Shown here one piece after another: positions 1-7,701 of a stretch of 11,926 nt of DNA; within the stretch, counting starts at the first letter, position 1, and each line of letters opens with the position of its first letter. The stretch lies in NCBI GenBank assembly GCA_905236295.1, contig CAJOQF010000097.1, positions 1 through 11,926 of the forward strand. Direction: 5' to 3'. The position numbers were made by a program, and so were the translations under genes. This stretch comes from an uncultured Eubacterium sp. (lineage in GTDB: Bacteria > Bacillota > Clostridia > Lachnospirales > Lachnospiraceae). The notes under the pieces were generated by a model that made no database searches, was not told the origin of the DNA, and was given only the letters and a program-made list of their open reading frames with translations.

Positions 1-1932
1 AACATATATCGATTGCGGCACAGGAATATGGATGCACCGAGGGCTGCATATCAGGGAGCAAAGCAGGTTGCGGGAGCTATAATATCATCAACACTCACGA
101 CTATCTGCGTGTTCCTGCCGATGATATTTACCACAGGATTTGTCAGACAGCTTATGTTGCCGATGGCTCTTACGATCACGTTCTCATTAGTTGCATCTCT
201 TTTGGTTGCGCTGACTCTCGTCCCTACACTGGGAGCAGTTACACTCAAAAAGATGAAGCCTAAGAGCTATCCGGTCTTTGACAAGTTGAGAGACGGATAT
301 GCAGTTGTTTTGGCGTTCTTTTTGAAAGTAAAGATAATACCGATAGCCATTGCGATCGGTCTGATGATCTTTTCCGGACTCAAGGTTGTCAGCATGGGTG
401 TCAGCCTCTTCCCTGAGATGTATGCGGATGTGCTTCAGGGCAAGGCGGAGATGCCGGAGGATATCACAGATGAAGAGGCGTTTGAACTTGCCGGAAAGGT
501 TTCCGAGATCATGCTTGCAAACGAGGGCGTTGAGACGGTCGGAGTTATGGATTCCGCGAGTGAGTCGAGCATCATCGCCAATACCAATCAGCAATCTGAT
601 TTCAGTGAGTTTACATACCAGATAATCCCGAAAGAGGATGTAAATACAGTCGGTGAGGTAAAGCAGCTTATCAAAGAACTCGAGGAGGCGACCGCGGATC
701 TTGAATGTGAGGTCACCCTTGAGTCATCAGCCATGGGAGAGATAACCCAGATGATGGGCAACGGACTTTCAGTGGAAGTTGCAGGTGATGATTATGAAAA
801 GCTTATCGCCCTCAGCGAGGATGTCATTGAACAGACAAAAGATGTCGAGGGTGTGGTATCTGCGGACAATGGACAGGAAGATGCAGATGCGGGTCTTCAC
901 CTGAAGATTGACAGAAACAAAGCTATGAAAAAGGGTATAACCGTTGCACAGATCTATCAGGAGATATCAAAAAAGCTGACTACCTCCGCCGATGCGACTA
1001 CGGTTACGCTTGACAATGAAAACATGACGGTAGAGGTCATAAACGAGACGGACAAACTGTTAAAGGACGATCTTCTTGATATGACTCTTGAGGTTGAAAA
1101 ACAAAAGGAGAATGGTGAGACCGTCACCAAGGAATACAAGCTTTCGCAGTTTGCCGAGCTTGAGGATGCGATCAGCGTTTCGTCCATGCTTCGAAAGAAT
1201 TCGGAGCGGTATGTTGCGGTTAACTATGAGCTTGAAGATGGATATAACACCACACTCGTTTCGAGAGAAGTACAAAAGATCATAGACACGATGGATGTTG
1301 AAAAGGGATATGAGATAACAGTCGGTGGTGAGGCTGAGACCAACGCAGACATGGTTAGACAGCTTGTTAAACTCATGATCCTCGGTGGAATCCTTATCTA
1401 CCTTATTATGGTGGCTCAGTTCCAGTCGCTGCTTTCGCCGTTTATCGTCATCTTTACTGTGCCGCTTGCGTTTACAGGAGGCTTTATCGGTCTTATCATT
1501 GCTCACGAGCAGATAACACTGGTTGCTCTGGTAGGATTTTTGGTGCTTATGGGTACCGTCGTCAACAATGGTATTGTGTTCGTTGATTACGCCAACCAGC
1601 TGCGACTTGGGGGAGTGCCAAAGAGGGAGGCACTTATCGCGACCGGAAAGACCCGTATGCGCCCGATACTTATGACCGCGCTTACGACAGTCCTTGCGAT
1701 GGTTCCACTTGTCGTTATACAGGATGTAGGAAATTCCATGTCTAAGGGAATGGCGATCGTAATAATTGGAGGAATGCTCTATGCAACTCTTATGACATTG
1801 TTTATTATTCCTGTTATGTATGATATTCTGTTTAGGCGTGAGCCAAAGATCATCGATGTGGGGGATGAGAGCATGGATGATGTGCCGGATGATGCCGGAG
1901 AGTTTTTGGAAGAGATGAAGCACATTAAATGA
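1..1932 (+). CDS. RND-family efflux permease (AcrB/SwrC-like), C-terminal part, 5' truncated by window edge
   Basis: This is the last 643 residues of an inner-membrane resistance-nodulation-division transporter, which exports drugs, detergents or lipids using the proton gradient. The frame is open from base 1 and begins NIYRLRH, matching the segment just after TM4 in HAE1-type permeases, so the first ATG at 31-33 is internal and about 40% of the protein (including the TM4 acidic proton-relay residues) lies upstream. Visible parts in order: TM5-TM6 (about 70-250), TM7 (about 325-396), a large extracytoplasmic loop (about 400-1350), then TM8-TM12 (about 1363-1833), with the family-typical run VVNNGIVFVDYANQLR near 1561-1608. 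The protein ends in an acidic cytoplasmic tail. In an organism without an outer membrane it would resemble B. subtilis SwrC rather than a tripartite pump. The next gene starts 20 bases later. The family call is secure; the substrate is unknown. Confidence 0.93.
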   Translation, partial: NIYRLRHRNMDAPRAAYQGAKQVAGAIISSTLTTICVFLPMIFTTGFVRQLMLPMALTITFSLVASLLVALTLVPTLGAVTLKKMKPKSYPVFDKLRDGYAVVLAFFLKVKIIPIAIAIGLMIFSGLKVVSMGVSLFPEMYADVLQGKAEMPEDITDEEAFELAGKVSEIMLANEGVETVGVMDSASESSIIANTNQQSDFSEFTYQIIPKEDVNTVGEVKQLIKELEEATADLECEVTLESSAMGEITQMMGNGLSVEVAGDDYEKLIALSEDVIEQTKDVEGVVSADNGQEDADAGLHLKIDRNKAMKKGITVAQIYQEISKKLTTSADATTVTLDNENMTVEVINETDKLLKDDLLDMTLEVEKQKENGETVTKEYKLSQFAELEDAISVSSMLRKNSERYVAVNYELEDGYNTTLVSREVQKIIDTMDVEKGYEITVGGEAETNADMVRQLVKLMILGGILIYLIMVAQFQSLLSPFIVIFTVPLAFTGGFIGLIIAHEQITLVALVGFLVLMGTVVNNGIVFVDYANQLRLGGVPKREALIATGKTRMRPILMTALTTVLAMVPLVVIQDVGNSMSKGMAIVIIGGMLYATLMTLFIIPVMYDILFRREPKIIDVGDESMDDVPDDAGEFLEEMKHIK

Positions 1933-1952
1933 TGATTTGAAAGGATATTGAC

Positions 1953-3083
1953 ATGAAAAGAATTTTGGTAATAGCTATGATCTCCATTCTTGCGGTTGCA
2001 AGTTTCACCGGATGCGGAAAGGCAACATCTGAGGCGGTTTCAACATCTGACAATGCGGCGGCTGCTCCGCTTACGGGTGATACCATTGAGACGAGCTGCG
2101 GAACGATAATTCTCGGTGACTACAACGGACTTAAGGCTGAGAGATACGTATACACCGTGGCGGAAGATGACATCGACACGGAGGTGGACAACCTTATTTC
2201 TGATCACACCGAGGACAAGGACGTGGATCGTGCTGCAAAAGAAGATGATTACGTGCGCGTGGCACTCACTGCGAGCTCGGACGGCGAGACGATCTACAGC
2301 TTTACGGCAGATGACGACTATCAGCTCTATCTCAATGGAGAGGAGTACGGCGAGGAATTTGACACCCATATCATAGGCAAAAAAGCCGGAGATAAAGAAG
2401 AGTTCTCCATCAAATATGGTGAGGATGCCGACGACTCCGAACTTGCGGGCAAGACAGTTGATTTTACTGTTGAGGTTCTCTCCGTTGTGGAGGAGGATGC
2501 TCCGGAGCTTACCGAGGACTTTATAAAGAATGAGCTCGGTTATGATTCGGAAGAGGCAATGCGAGAGGAGATAAGAAAGCAGCTCGAAGAAGAAAACGCC
2601 AAGGAGACAGAGTCGGAGTACGGCGATTCGGTGATGGCGGCTTATATTGACCTTTGCACCTTCCCTTCATATGATGAGGATATTTACAACGCATACTATG
2701 ATCAGGTAGTTGCGGGATACGAGGAATACACGGAAATGTTTGGCGCAAGCAGCGTTGAGGAGATCTATGAATTCTTCGGCATGACCGAGGATGACGTCAA
2801 ACAGGAAGCGTTGGATGCCCTCTACAGACAGATGGTTGTCGAGGCTCTCTCAAGCGAAGAGGGAATTGAAGTGACGGATGAGGATTATCAGGCTGCACTT
2901 GAAAAGTACACAGAGGAAAATGAGTACGATTCAACAGATGCCCTGCTCGCCGAATATGACGAAGAGACGATCAGAAACTGGGCTCTGGATGACCTTGTTG
3001 TTGAATTCTTAAAAGACCACTGCACACCGGTTGATATCACGGATGCAGATGAAGCCACAGAAGACGAAGATATCAGCGAATAG
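1953..3083 (+). CDS. trigger-factor-like FKBP-type lipoprotein (extracytoplasmic foldase/chaperone candidate)
   Basis: A 376-residue probable lipoprotein. The start has an AAGGA site 7 bases upstream (1941-1945). A KR-hydrophobic signal peptide ends in SFTGC, a lipobox that would leave Cys21 lipidated. After a Ser/Ala-rich linker, residues about 52-90 resemble the end of the trigger-factor N-terminal domain, about 95-180 an FKBP fold (DG, IIGKKAGDKEEF and ELAGKTVDFTVEVLSV match trigger factor), and about 183-357 the helical trigger-factor chaperone arm, opening with the typical APELTEDFIK. The ribosome-docking signature of cytosolic trigger factor is absent. The FKBP motif IPGFE reads GEEFD here (133-137), so isomerase activity is doubtful. 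The protein is very acidic and ends in an Asp/Glu-rich tail. It probably folds or holds exported proteins at the outer face of the membrane. Its place between an RND pump and glmM suggests co-transcription, not a shared pathway. Confidence 0.85.
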   Translation: MKRILVIAMISILAVASFTGCGKATSEAVSTSDNAAAAPLTGDTIETSCGTIILGDYNGLKAERYVYTVAEDDIDTEVDNLISDHTEDKDVDRAAKEDDYVRVALTASSDGETIYSFTADDDYQLYLNGEEYGEEFDTHIIGKKAGDKEEFSIKYGEDADDSELAGKTVDFTVEVLSVVEEDAPELTEDFIKNELGYDSEEAMREEIRKQLEEENAKETESEYGDSVMAAYIDLCTFPSYDEDIYNAYYDQVVAGYEEYTEMFGASSVEEIYEFFGMTEDDVKQEALDALYRQMVVEALSSEEGIEVTDEDYQAALEKYTEENEYDSTDALLAEYDEETIRNWALDDLVVEFLKDHCTPVDITDADEATEDEDISE

Positions 3084-3091
3084 ACAAAAAC

Positions 3092-3096
3092 AGGAG
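3092..3096 (+). promoter_or_regulatory. ribosome binding site of glmM
   Basis: AGGAG sits 9 bases before ATG 3106. It fixes the glmM start there rather than at an upstream in-frame ATG at 3031, which would lie inside the preceding lipoprotein gene and add 25 residues foreign to the family. Confidence 0.8.
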
Positions 3097-3105
3097 ATTC
3101 TTAAA

Positions 3106-4461
3106 ATGGGAAAATATTTTGGCACGGACGGATTCCGCGGAGAAGCCAATGTGACACTTACGGTAGAACACGCATTTAAAATAGGCAGATACATAGGATG
3201 GTATTATTCAAAGGAAAAGGCAGAGGATGAGAAGGTTTCGGTTGTTCTCGGAAAAGACACGAGAAGATCAAGCTATATGTTTGAGTATGCTCTGGCTGCA
3301 GGACTTACCGCATCGGGTGCGGACGCCTATCTTTTACATGTGACCACGACACCGAGTGTATCGTATGTTGTGAGAACTGAGGATTTTGACTGCGGTATTA
3401 TGATCTCGGCCAGCCACAATCCGTTCTATGATAACGGTATCAAACTGATAAACTCCAAGGGCGAGAAGATGGATGAGGCAACCATCGAGGGTATAGAAAA
3501 ATACCTCGATTCGGATGTGGATGAGATACCGTTTGCTCTGAGAGATAAGATTGGCAGGACGGTTGATTATTCCGCAGGACGAAACAGATATATCGGATAT
3601 CTCATATCGCTTGCGATCCGCTCGTACAAGAATATGAGAGTCGGACTTGACTGTGCAAACGGAAGTTCATGGATGATAGCAAAGAGCGTGTTTGATGCGC
3701 TCGGAGCAAAGACATACGTTATAAATGCCCAGCCTGATGGAACGAATATCAACATGGAGAGCGGCTCCACACATATCGAAGTGCTTCAGTCGTATGTAAA
3801 GAAGAATCATTTAGATGTCGGATTTGCGTTTGACGGAGACGCCGACAGATGTATCGCCGTCGACGAGAACGGTGATGTTGTAAACGGAGATCTTGTGCTC
3901 TACATTTACGGAAAGTACTTAAAAGACAGAGGTAAGCTTGTCGGCAACACGGTCGTTACCACGGTCATGTCAAACTTTGGATTGTACAAGGCTTTCGATG
4001 CAGAGGGCATCGACTATGTAAAGACTGCCGTCGGAGACAAATATGTCTATGAGGAGATGGTAAAGAACGGATTCCGTATCGGCGGAGAGCAGTCGGGACA
4101 CATCATATTCAGCAAGTATGCGTCTACGGGAGACGGCATTCTTACAGCGATAAAGATAATGGAAGTCATGCTTGAGAATAAGACATCCCTTTCAAAGCTT
4201 ACACAGGCTGTAAAGATATATCCTCAGGTATTAAAAAATGTCAGGGTAAAAGACAAGAAGACCACCCTTGACGATGCTGACGTAAAGGCTGCTGTGGACA
4301 GAGTCCAGGAGGCGCTCGGAACGGAGGGACGCATCCTTGTAAGGGAGAGCGGTACGGAACCGGTAATCCGCGTTATGGTAGAGGCGGATACATCTGAAAA
4401 ATGTGAGAAGCATGTCGATGATGTTATAGAAGTGATAAAAAGTAAGGGATATGCAGTATAA
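3106..4461 (+). CDS. glmM: phosphoglucosamine mutase
   Basis: Converts glucosamine-6-phosphate to glucosamine-1-phosphate, the step leading to UDP-GlcNAc and so to peptidoglycan; cytosolic. At 451 residues it has the usual GlmM length, and the MGKYFGTDGFRGEAN start is diagnostic for GlmM over other phosphohexomutases. Visible motifs: ISASHNP with the phospho-accepting Ser103; the Mg-binding loop DGDADR with Asp243, Asp245 and Asp247; the sugar-specificity loop GGEQSGH (326-332); and the phosphate-binding loop RESGTEPVIRV (413-423), where Glu replaces the more usual Pro of RPSGTEP. The start at 3106 is chosen from the ribosome binding site and the family N-terminus. It lies 22 bases after the lipoprotein gene, and its stop abuts the mntP start. 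A phosphomannomutase role is less likely given the whole motif set. Confidence 0.93.
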   Translation: MGKYFGTDGFRGEANVTLTVEHAFKIGRYIGWYYSKEKAEDEKVSVVLGKDTRRSSYMFEYALAAGLTASGADAYLLHVTTTPSVSYVVRTEDFDCGIMISASHNPFYDNGIKLINSKGEKMDEATIEGIEKYLDSDVDEIPFALRDKIGRTVDYSAGRNRYIGYLISLAIRSYKNMRVGLDCANGSSWMIAKSVFDALGAKTYVINAQPDGTNINMESGSTHIEVLQSYVKKNHLDVGFAFDGDADRCIAVDENGDVVNGDLVLYIYGKYLKDRGKLVGNTVVTTVMSNFGLYKAFDAEGIDYVKTAVGDKYVYEEMVKNGFRIGGEQSGHIIFSKYASTGDGILTAIKIMEVMLENKTSLSKLTQAVKIYPQVLKNVRVKDKKTTLDDADVKAAVDRVQEALGTEGRILVRESGTEPVIRVMVEADTSEKCEKHVDDVIEVIKSKGYAV

Positions 4462-5031
4462 ATGTTTGTATTAAAAAGTATATTCTTGGGATTTGGACTT
4501 GCGATGGATGCTTTTTCGGTATCCATCGCAAATGGTTTAAATGACTCGCAGATGTCAAAAAAACGTGCGATCTTGATAGCCGGGACATTTGCGGGTTTTC
4601 AGTTTCTTATGCCTGTTGTGGGATGGCTTATTGTCCATACACTTGCGACCGCATTTCATAAATTCGAAGTTTTCATTCCGCTTATTGCCCTTGGACTTTT
4701 GGGATATATTGGCGGTAAAATGATATACGAAGGCTTCAAGAAGAACGAGGAAGAGGAAGCGGTAAAAAAGCTGAGTTTGTCATTGTTGTTGCTACAGGGA
4801 GTTGCGACTTCAATCGATGCGCTGTCCACGGGGTTTGTCATTGCGGATTACAGTGGGATTAGCGCATTCTTTGCATCACTTATAATTGCGGCAGTGACGT
4901 TTGGAGTATGTATGGTGGGGCTGCTGATAGGGAAGAAAGTCGGCATGAAGCTAAGCAACAAGGCGTCTGTTCTTGGAGGCGCGATACTGATATTTATCGG
5001 CCTTGAGATATTTATTTCACATATATTTTAA
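4462..5031 (+). CDS. mntP: manganese efflux pump MntP
   Basis: A 189-residue, six-helix inner-membrane protein that exports Mn(II) and protects against manganese overload. The N-terminus reads LGFGLAMDAFSVSIANGL and the second half repeats the pattern as ATSIDALSTGFV, the internal duplication typical of the family. Asp16 and Asp119 are the membrane-embedded acidic residues of the two halves. A short charged loop, KKNEEEEAVKK (about 93-103), separates the halves. The ATG directly follows the glmM stop codon, with AAGGGA (4444-4449) as a rather distant ribosome binding site, so translation is probably coupled to glmM. Many mntP genes carry a yybP-ykoY manganese riboswitch; there is no room for one here, so any manganese control would have to act elsewhere on the operon. 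Confidence 0.93.
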   Translation: MFVLKSIFLGFGLAMDAFSVSIANGLNDSQMSKKRAILIAGTFAGFQFLMPVVGWLIVHTLATAFHKFEVFIPLIALGLLGYIGGKMIYEGFKKNEEEEAVKKLSLSLLLLQGVATSIDALSTGFVIADYSGISAFFASLIIAAVTFGVCMVGLLIGKKVGMKLSNKASVLGGAILIFIGLEIFISHIF

Positions 5032-5033
5032 AA

Positions 5034-5714
5034 ATGAAACTAATAATAAAAAACATCAACAACTACAAAAACGAAGACTCCTTCGCAGAGGCTTTTGAAA
5101 AACTCGACGAGTCAAGAAAAATCACCGTCTCAAAAATGAAAAACGAGGGGGCAAAGCTTTTGTCCCTCGCCGCCGGAGCAGCACTCGTTGAAGGGATGGA
5201 GCACTTTGGGATCTCTTTTGATGATGTTGCTGTTGAGATCGGAAAACACGGAAAGCCACGCTTTGTGCGTATCGATGATAAAAAGAATGCAGCCGCTGGG
5301 GCGGTTTTGGAGGGGGAAGGATTGCCATATTTTAATCTGTCGCACTCCGGAGAGATCGCGGTGGCAGCGTTTGGGGACAGAGAGCTCGGGGTTGATGTTG
5401 AACAGGTAAAAGAGAGGAAGATTTCTTCCGTGATAAAAAAGCTCTCGCCCGGAGAGAGGGAGTATGTCCTGGGAGGATGCACTTCGACAGACTCAGTGCC
5501 CGAAGAAGCCATCCGCAGATTTATGGAGGTCTGGACATTAAAGGAGAGCTACTTAAAGTGTAAGGGAATGGGGCTTACAGTGGAGCTTGATTCGTTTGAG
5601 GTAATTCCGGCGGGGGCTTCTTTTGAAAAGGAGATCGGGGGAGAGACTTTTGAATTCACGCAGCACGAGCCGGTAGAAGGTTATATAGTTGCGATCTGCG
5701 AAAGGGTTACATAA
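5034..5714 (+). CDS. Sfp-type 4'-phosphopantetheinyl transferase
   Basis: Transfers the phosphopantetheine arm of CoA to a serine on acyl- or peptidyl-carrier proteins; cytosolic. The 226 residues carry the Sfp-family motifs in order: GKPRF (73-77), FNLSHSGE (100-107), GVDVEQV with the Mg ligands Asp121 and Glu123, and the signature WTLKESYLKCKGMGL with Lys170, Glu171 and Lys175. Length fits the two-lobed Sfp class and not the ~120-residue AcpS. The gene begins 2 bases after mntP with no clear ribosome binding site, so it likely depends on read-through or coupling. The first ~60 bases are very A-rich compared with the neighbours. No carrier protein, PKS or NRPS gene is present in the window, so its target (fatty-acid ACP or a distant pathway) cannot be assigned. 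Confidence 0.9.
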   Translation: MKLIIKNINNYKNEDSFAEAFEKLDESRKITVSKMKNEGAKLLSLAAGAALVEGMEHFGISFDDVAVEIGKHGKPRFVRIDDKKNAAAGAVLEGEGLPYFNLSHSGEIAVAAFGDRELGVDVEQVKERKISSVIKKLSPGEREYVLGGCTSTDSVPEEAIRRFMEVWTLKESYLKCKGMGLTVELDSFEVIPAGASFEKEIGGETFEFTQHEPVEGYIVAICERVT

Positions 5715-5732
5715 TTTCTTTTTAATGATTTT

Positions 5733-5770
5733 TTGATTGTGTATTGAAATGATATATGTTAGAGTATATT
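5733..5770 (+). promoter_or_regulatory. predicted sigma-A-type promoter(s) of the clpP-clpX-lon operon
   Basis: The 96-base AT-rich gap before clpP is the largest in the window. Two overlapping hexamer pairs are visible: TTGATT (5733-5738) with TATGTT (5755-5760), spacer 16; and TTGAAA (5744-5749) with TATATT (5765-5770), spacer 15. Either would give a short leader. I see no CtsR tandem heptamers (GTCAAA pattern) and no CIRCE inverted repeat, the usual stress operators for clp genes in Firmicutes. Prediction by eye only. Confidence 0.45.
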
Positions 5771-5797
5771 GGAGTGGGTTTCTACGAATTTTTATTT

Positions 5798-5803
5798 AGG
5801 AGG
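5798..5803 (+). promoter_or_regulatory. ribosome binding site of clpP
   Basis: A full AGGAGG lies 7 bases before ATG 5811. It decides the clpP start against an in-frame ATG at 5769, which would itself overlap the predicted -10 element and add 14 residues unlike ClpP. Confidence 0.85.
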
Positions 5804-5810
5804 CAAAATT

Positions 5811-6419
5811 ATGAGTTTGGTACCTTACGTCGTTGAGCAGACCAGCAGAGGAGAGCGCTCATACGATATATATTCAAGATTGTTAAAGGAGAGGATCATA
5901 TTCCTCGGAGAGGAAGTAAACGAGACCACGGCAAGCCTTGTAGTGGCACAGCTTCTGTTCCTTGAGGCGGAGGATCCTTCAAAAGATATACATCTCTATA
6001 TCAATTCTCCGGGTGGTATGGTTACAGCCGGTATGGCAATATATGATACCATGAACTACATCAAGTGCGACGTTTCCACAATGTGCGTCGGACTTGCAGC
6101 AAGTATGGGAGCATTCCTTCTTGCGGGTGGAGCAAAGGGCAAGCGCCTTGCGCTTCCGAATGCGGAGATTATGATCCACCAGCCGTCAGGCGGAGCAAAG
6201 GGTCAGGCTACCGAGATTCAGATCGCAGCTGAGAATATATTAAAGACAAAGAAGAAATTGAACGAAATATTAGCTGAGAATACCGGAAAGCCGTATGAGA
6301 CGATCGCGGCAGACACAGAGCGCGACAACTACATGAGCGCTTTCGAGGCCAAGGAGTACGGCCTCATAGACAACGTCATCACAACCAGAAAGGCTGCTGA
6401 GGACGCAGAGGATAAATAA
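5811..6419 (+). CDS. clpP: ATP-dependent Clp protease proteolytic subunit
   Basis: The serine peptidase that forms the two-ring, 14-subunit chamber fed by ClpX and other Clp ATPases; cytosolic. The 202 residues match the family length. The N-terminus [32 protein letters not shown] is standard apart from the usual small variation. The catalytic triad is intact: Ser98 in GLAASMG, His123 in MIHQP and Asp172 in ERDNYMS. The oxyanion-hole Gly-Gly of [10 protein letters not shown] and the handle helix are also present. It is the first gene of the clpP-clpX-lon-engB block; in many Firmicutes trigger factor (tig) stands directly before it, whereas here a phosphopantetheinyl transferase does. clpX follows after 13 bases. 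Confidence 0.97.
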   Translation: MSLVPYVVEQTSRGERSYDIYSRLLKERIIFLGEEVNETTASLVVAQLLFLEAEDPSKDIHLYINSPGGMVTAGMAIYDTMNYIKCDVSTMCVGLAASMGAFLLAGGAKGKRLALPNAEIMIHQPSGGAKGQATEIQIAAENILKTKKKLNEILAENTGKPYETIAADTERDNYMSAFEAKEYGLIDNVITTRKAAEDAEDK

Positions 6420-6432
6420 GAGGGAGATAATA

Positions 6433-7701
6433 ATGGCAGGAAGAGGTAACAACATCAATGATATAAGATGCTCATTTTGCGGAAAGACGCAGAACCAGGT
6501 TCGCAAGCTTATTGCGGGACCGAACGGAGCTTATATCTGCGATGAGTGTATAGAAATCTGCACAGAGATCATCGATGAGGAGTTCGAGGAAGAGGAATAC
6601 AAAGAGGATTATGAGATAAACCTCCTAAAGCCGGTCGAGCTCAAAGAGTTCCTCGATGACTATGTAATCGGACAGGAGCAGGCAAAGAAGGTTCTCTCTG
6701 TTGCTGTCTACAACCATTACAAGAGAATACTTTCCGGAGACAAGACCGATGTTGAGCTTCAAAAGAGTAATATCCTGATGCTCGGACCTACGGGTTCCGG
6801 AAAGACATTGCTTGCGCAGACTCTTGCGAGAGTGCTCGGAGTTCCGTTTGCGATCGCTGATGCAACGACTCTGACCGAGGCCGGATATGTCGGAGAGGAT
6901 GTGGAGAATATCCTCTTAAAGATCATACAGGCTGCGGATTATGACATCGAGCGCGCGCAGACAGGCATCATCTACATAGATGAGATAGATAAGATAACCA
7001 AGAAATCCGAAAATGTATCGATCACCAGAGACGTATCCGGAGAGGGTGTACAGCAGGCGCTTCTCAAGATCCTTGAGGGAACTGTCGCATCCGTTCCGCC
7101 GCAGGGTGGAAGAAAGCATCCTCAGCAGGAGCTTATCCAGATCGATACCACCAACATCCTCTTTATTTGCGGAGGAGCGTTTGACGGACTTGAGAAGATA
7201 ATCGAATCCCGTATGGATTCCAAGTCGATCGGATTTAATGCGGAGGTCAAATCACTTGAGGAGAAGAATGTGGGCGAAGTTTTCAAAGAGGTTCTCCCAC
7301 AGGACTTCATCAAGTTCGGACTTATACCGGAGTTTATAGGACGTGTTCCTGTTACGGTATCGCTTGAGAACCTTGACAAGGAAGCGCTCATAAGGATTCT
7401 CACAGAGCCGAAGAATTCACTGGTCAAGCAGTATCAGGCACTCTTCGATCTCGATGGAGTCCAGCTTGAGTTCAACCGTGATGCGCTTGAGGCAATGGCG
7501 CAGAAGGCACTTGCCAGAAAGACCGGTGCCAGAGGTTTGAGAGCCATAATGGAAGATGTAACACTTGATCTTATGTACAACATTCCGTCTGAGGAGTCGA
7601 TAGACAAATGTGTCATAACAAAGGAAGCTGTCACCGACGGTGCGGCGCCGCTTGTCGAACTCGATGGAGAACAGATGGAGTATAAGGGGCGTGTCAGCTA
7701 G
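6433..7701 (+). CDS. clpX: ATP-dependent Clp protease ATP-binding subunit ClpX
   Basis: A AAA+ unfoldase that forms a hexamer, recognises tagged or folded substrates and threads them into ClpP. The 422 residues show an N-terminal four-cysteine zinc domain (Cys13, Cys16, Cys36, Cys39), Walker A GPTGSGKT (118-125), the GYVG pore loop (151-154), Walker B with IYIDEID (Asp183, Glu184), the RKH loop (227-229), the IGF ClpP-docking tripeptide (266-268) and the sensor-2 motif GARGLRA near the C-terminus. All key elements are intact. An AGGGAG ribosome binding site (6421-6426) lies 6 bases before the ATG. The TAG stop shares its G with the GTG start of lon, so the two are probably translationally coupled. 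Confidence 0.97.
   Translation: MAGRGNNINDIRCSFCGKTQNQVRKLIAGPNGAYICDECIEICTEIIDEEFEEEEYKEDYEINLLKPVELKEFLDDYVIGQEQAKKVLSVAVYNHYKRILSGDKTDVELQKSNILMLGPTGSGKTLLAQTLARVLGVPFAIADATTLTEAGYVGEDVENILLKIIQAADYDIERAQTGIIYIDEIDKITKKSENVSITRDVSGEGVQQALLKILEGTVASVPPQGGRKHPQQELIQIDTTNILFICGGAFDGLEKIIESRMDSKSIGFNAEVKSLEEKNVGEVFKEVLPQDFIKFGLIPEFIGRVPVTVSLENLDKEALIRILTEPKNSLVKQYQALFDLDGVQLEFNRDALEAMAQKALARKTGARGLRAIMEDVTLDLMYNIPSEESIDKCVITKEAVTDGAAPLVELDGEQMEYKGRVS

Noticed and set aside
1060..1923. Long antisense open frame (287 codons) opposite the RND gene
   Set aside because: It mirrors the real coding frame, has no recognisable domain and a composition rich in His, Lys and Asn typical of antisense shadows.
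4400..4461. Possible yybP-ykoY manganese riboswitch before mntP
   Set aside because: mntP starts directly at the glmM stop codon, and the upstream bases are conserved glmM coding sequence.
5063..5512. Antisense open frame (149 codons) within the phosphopantetheinyl transferase gene
   Set aside because: Low-complexity Ser/Pro-rich translation, opposite a gene with clear family motifs.
5690..5735. Possible terminator after the phosphopantetheinyl transferase gene (T-rich tract)
   Set aside because: There are T-runs, but only a weak GAAA/TTTC pairing precedes them, too little for an intrinsic terminator.
6570..6610. GAG/GAA-rich tract in clpX resembling a short repeat
   Set aside because: It encodes the normal acidic linker between the zinc domain and the AAA+ module.
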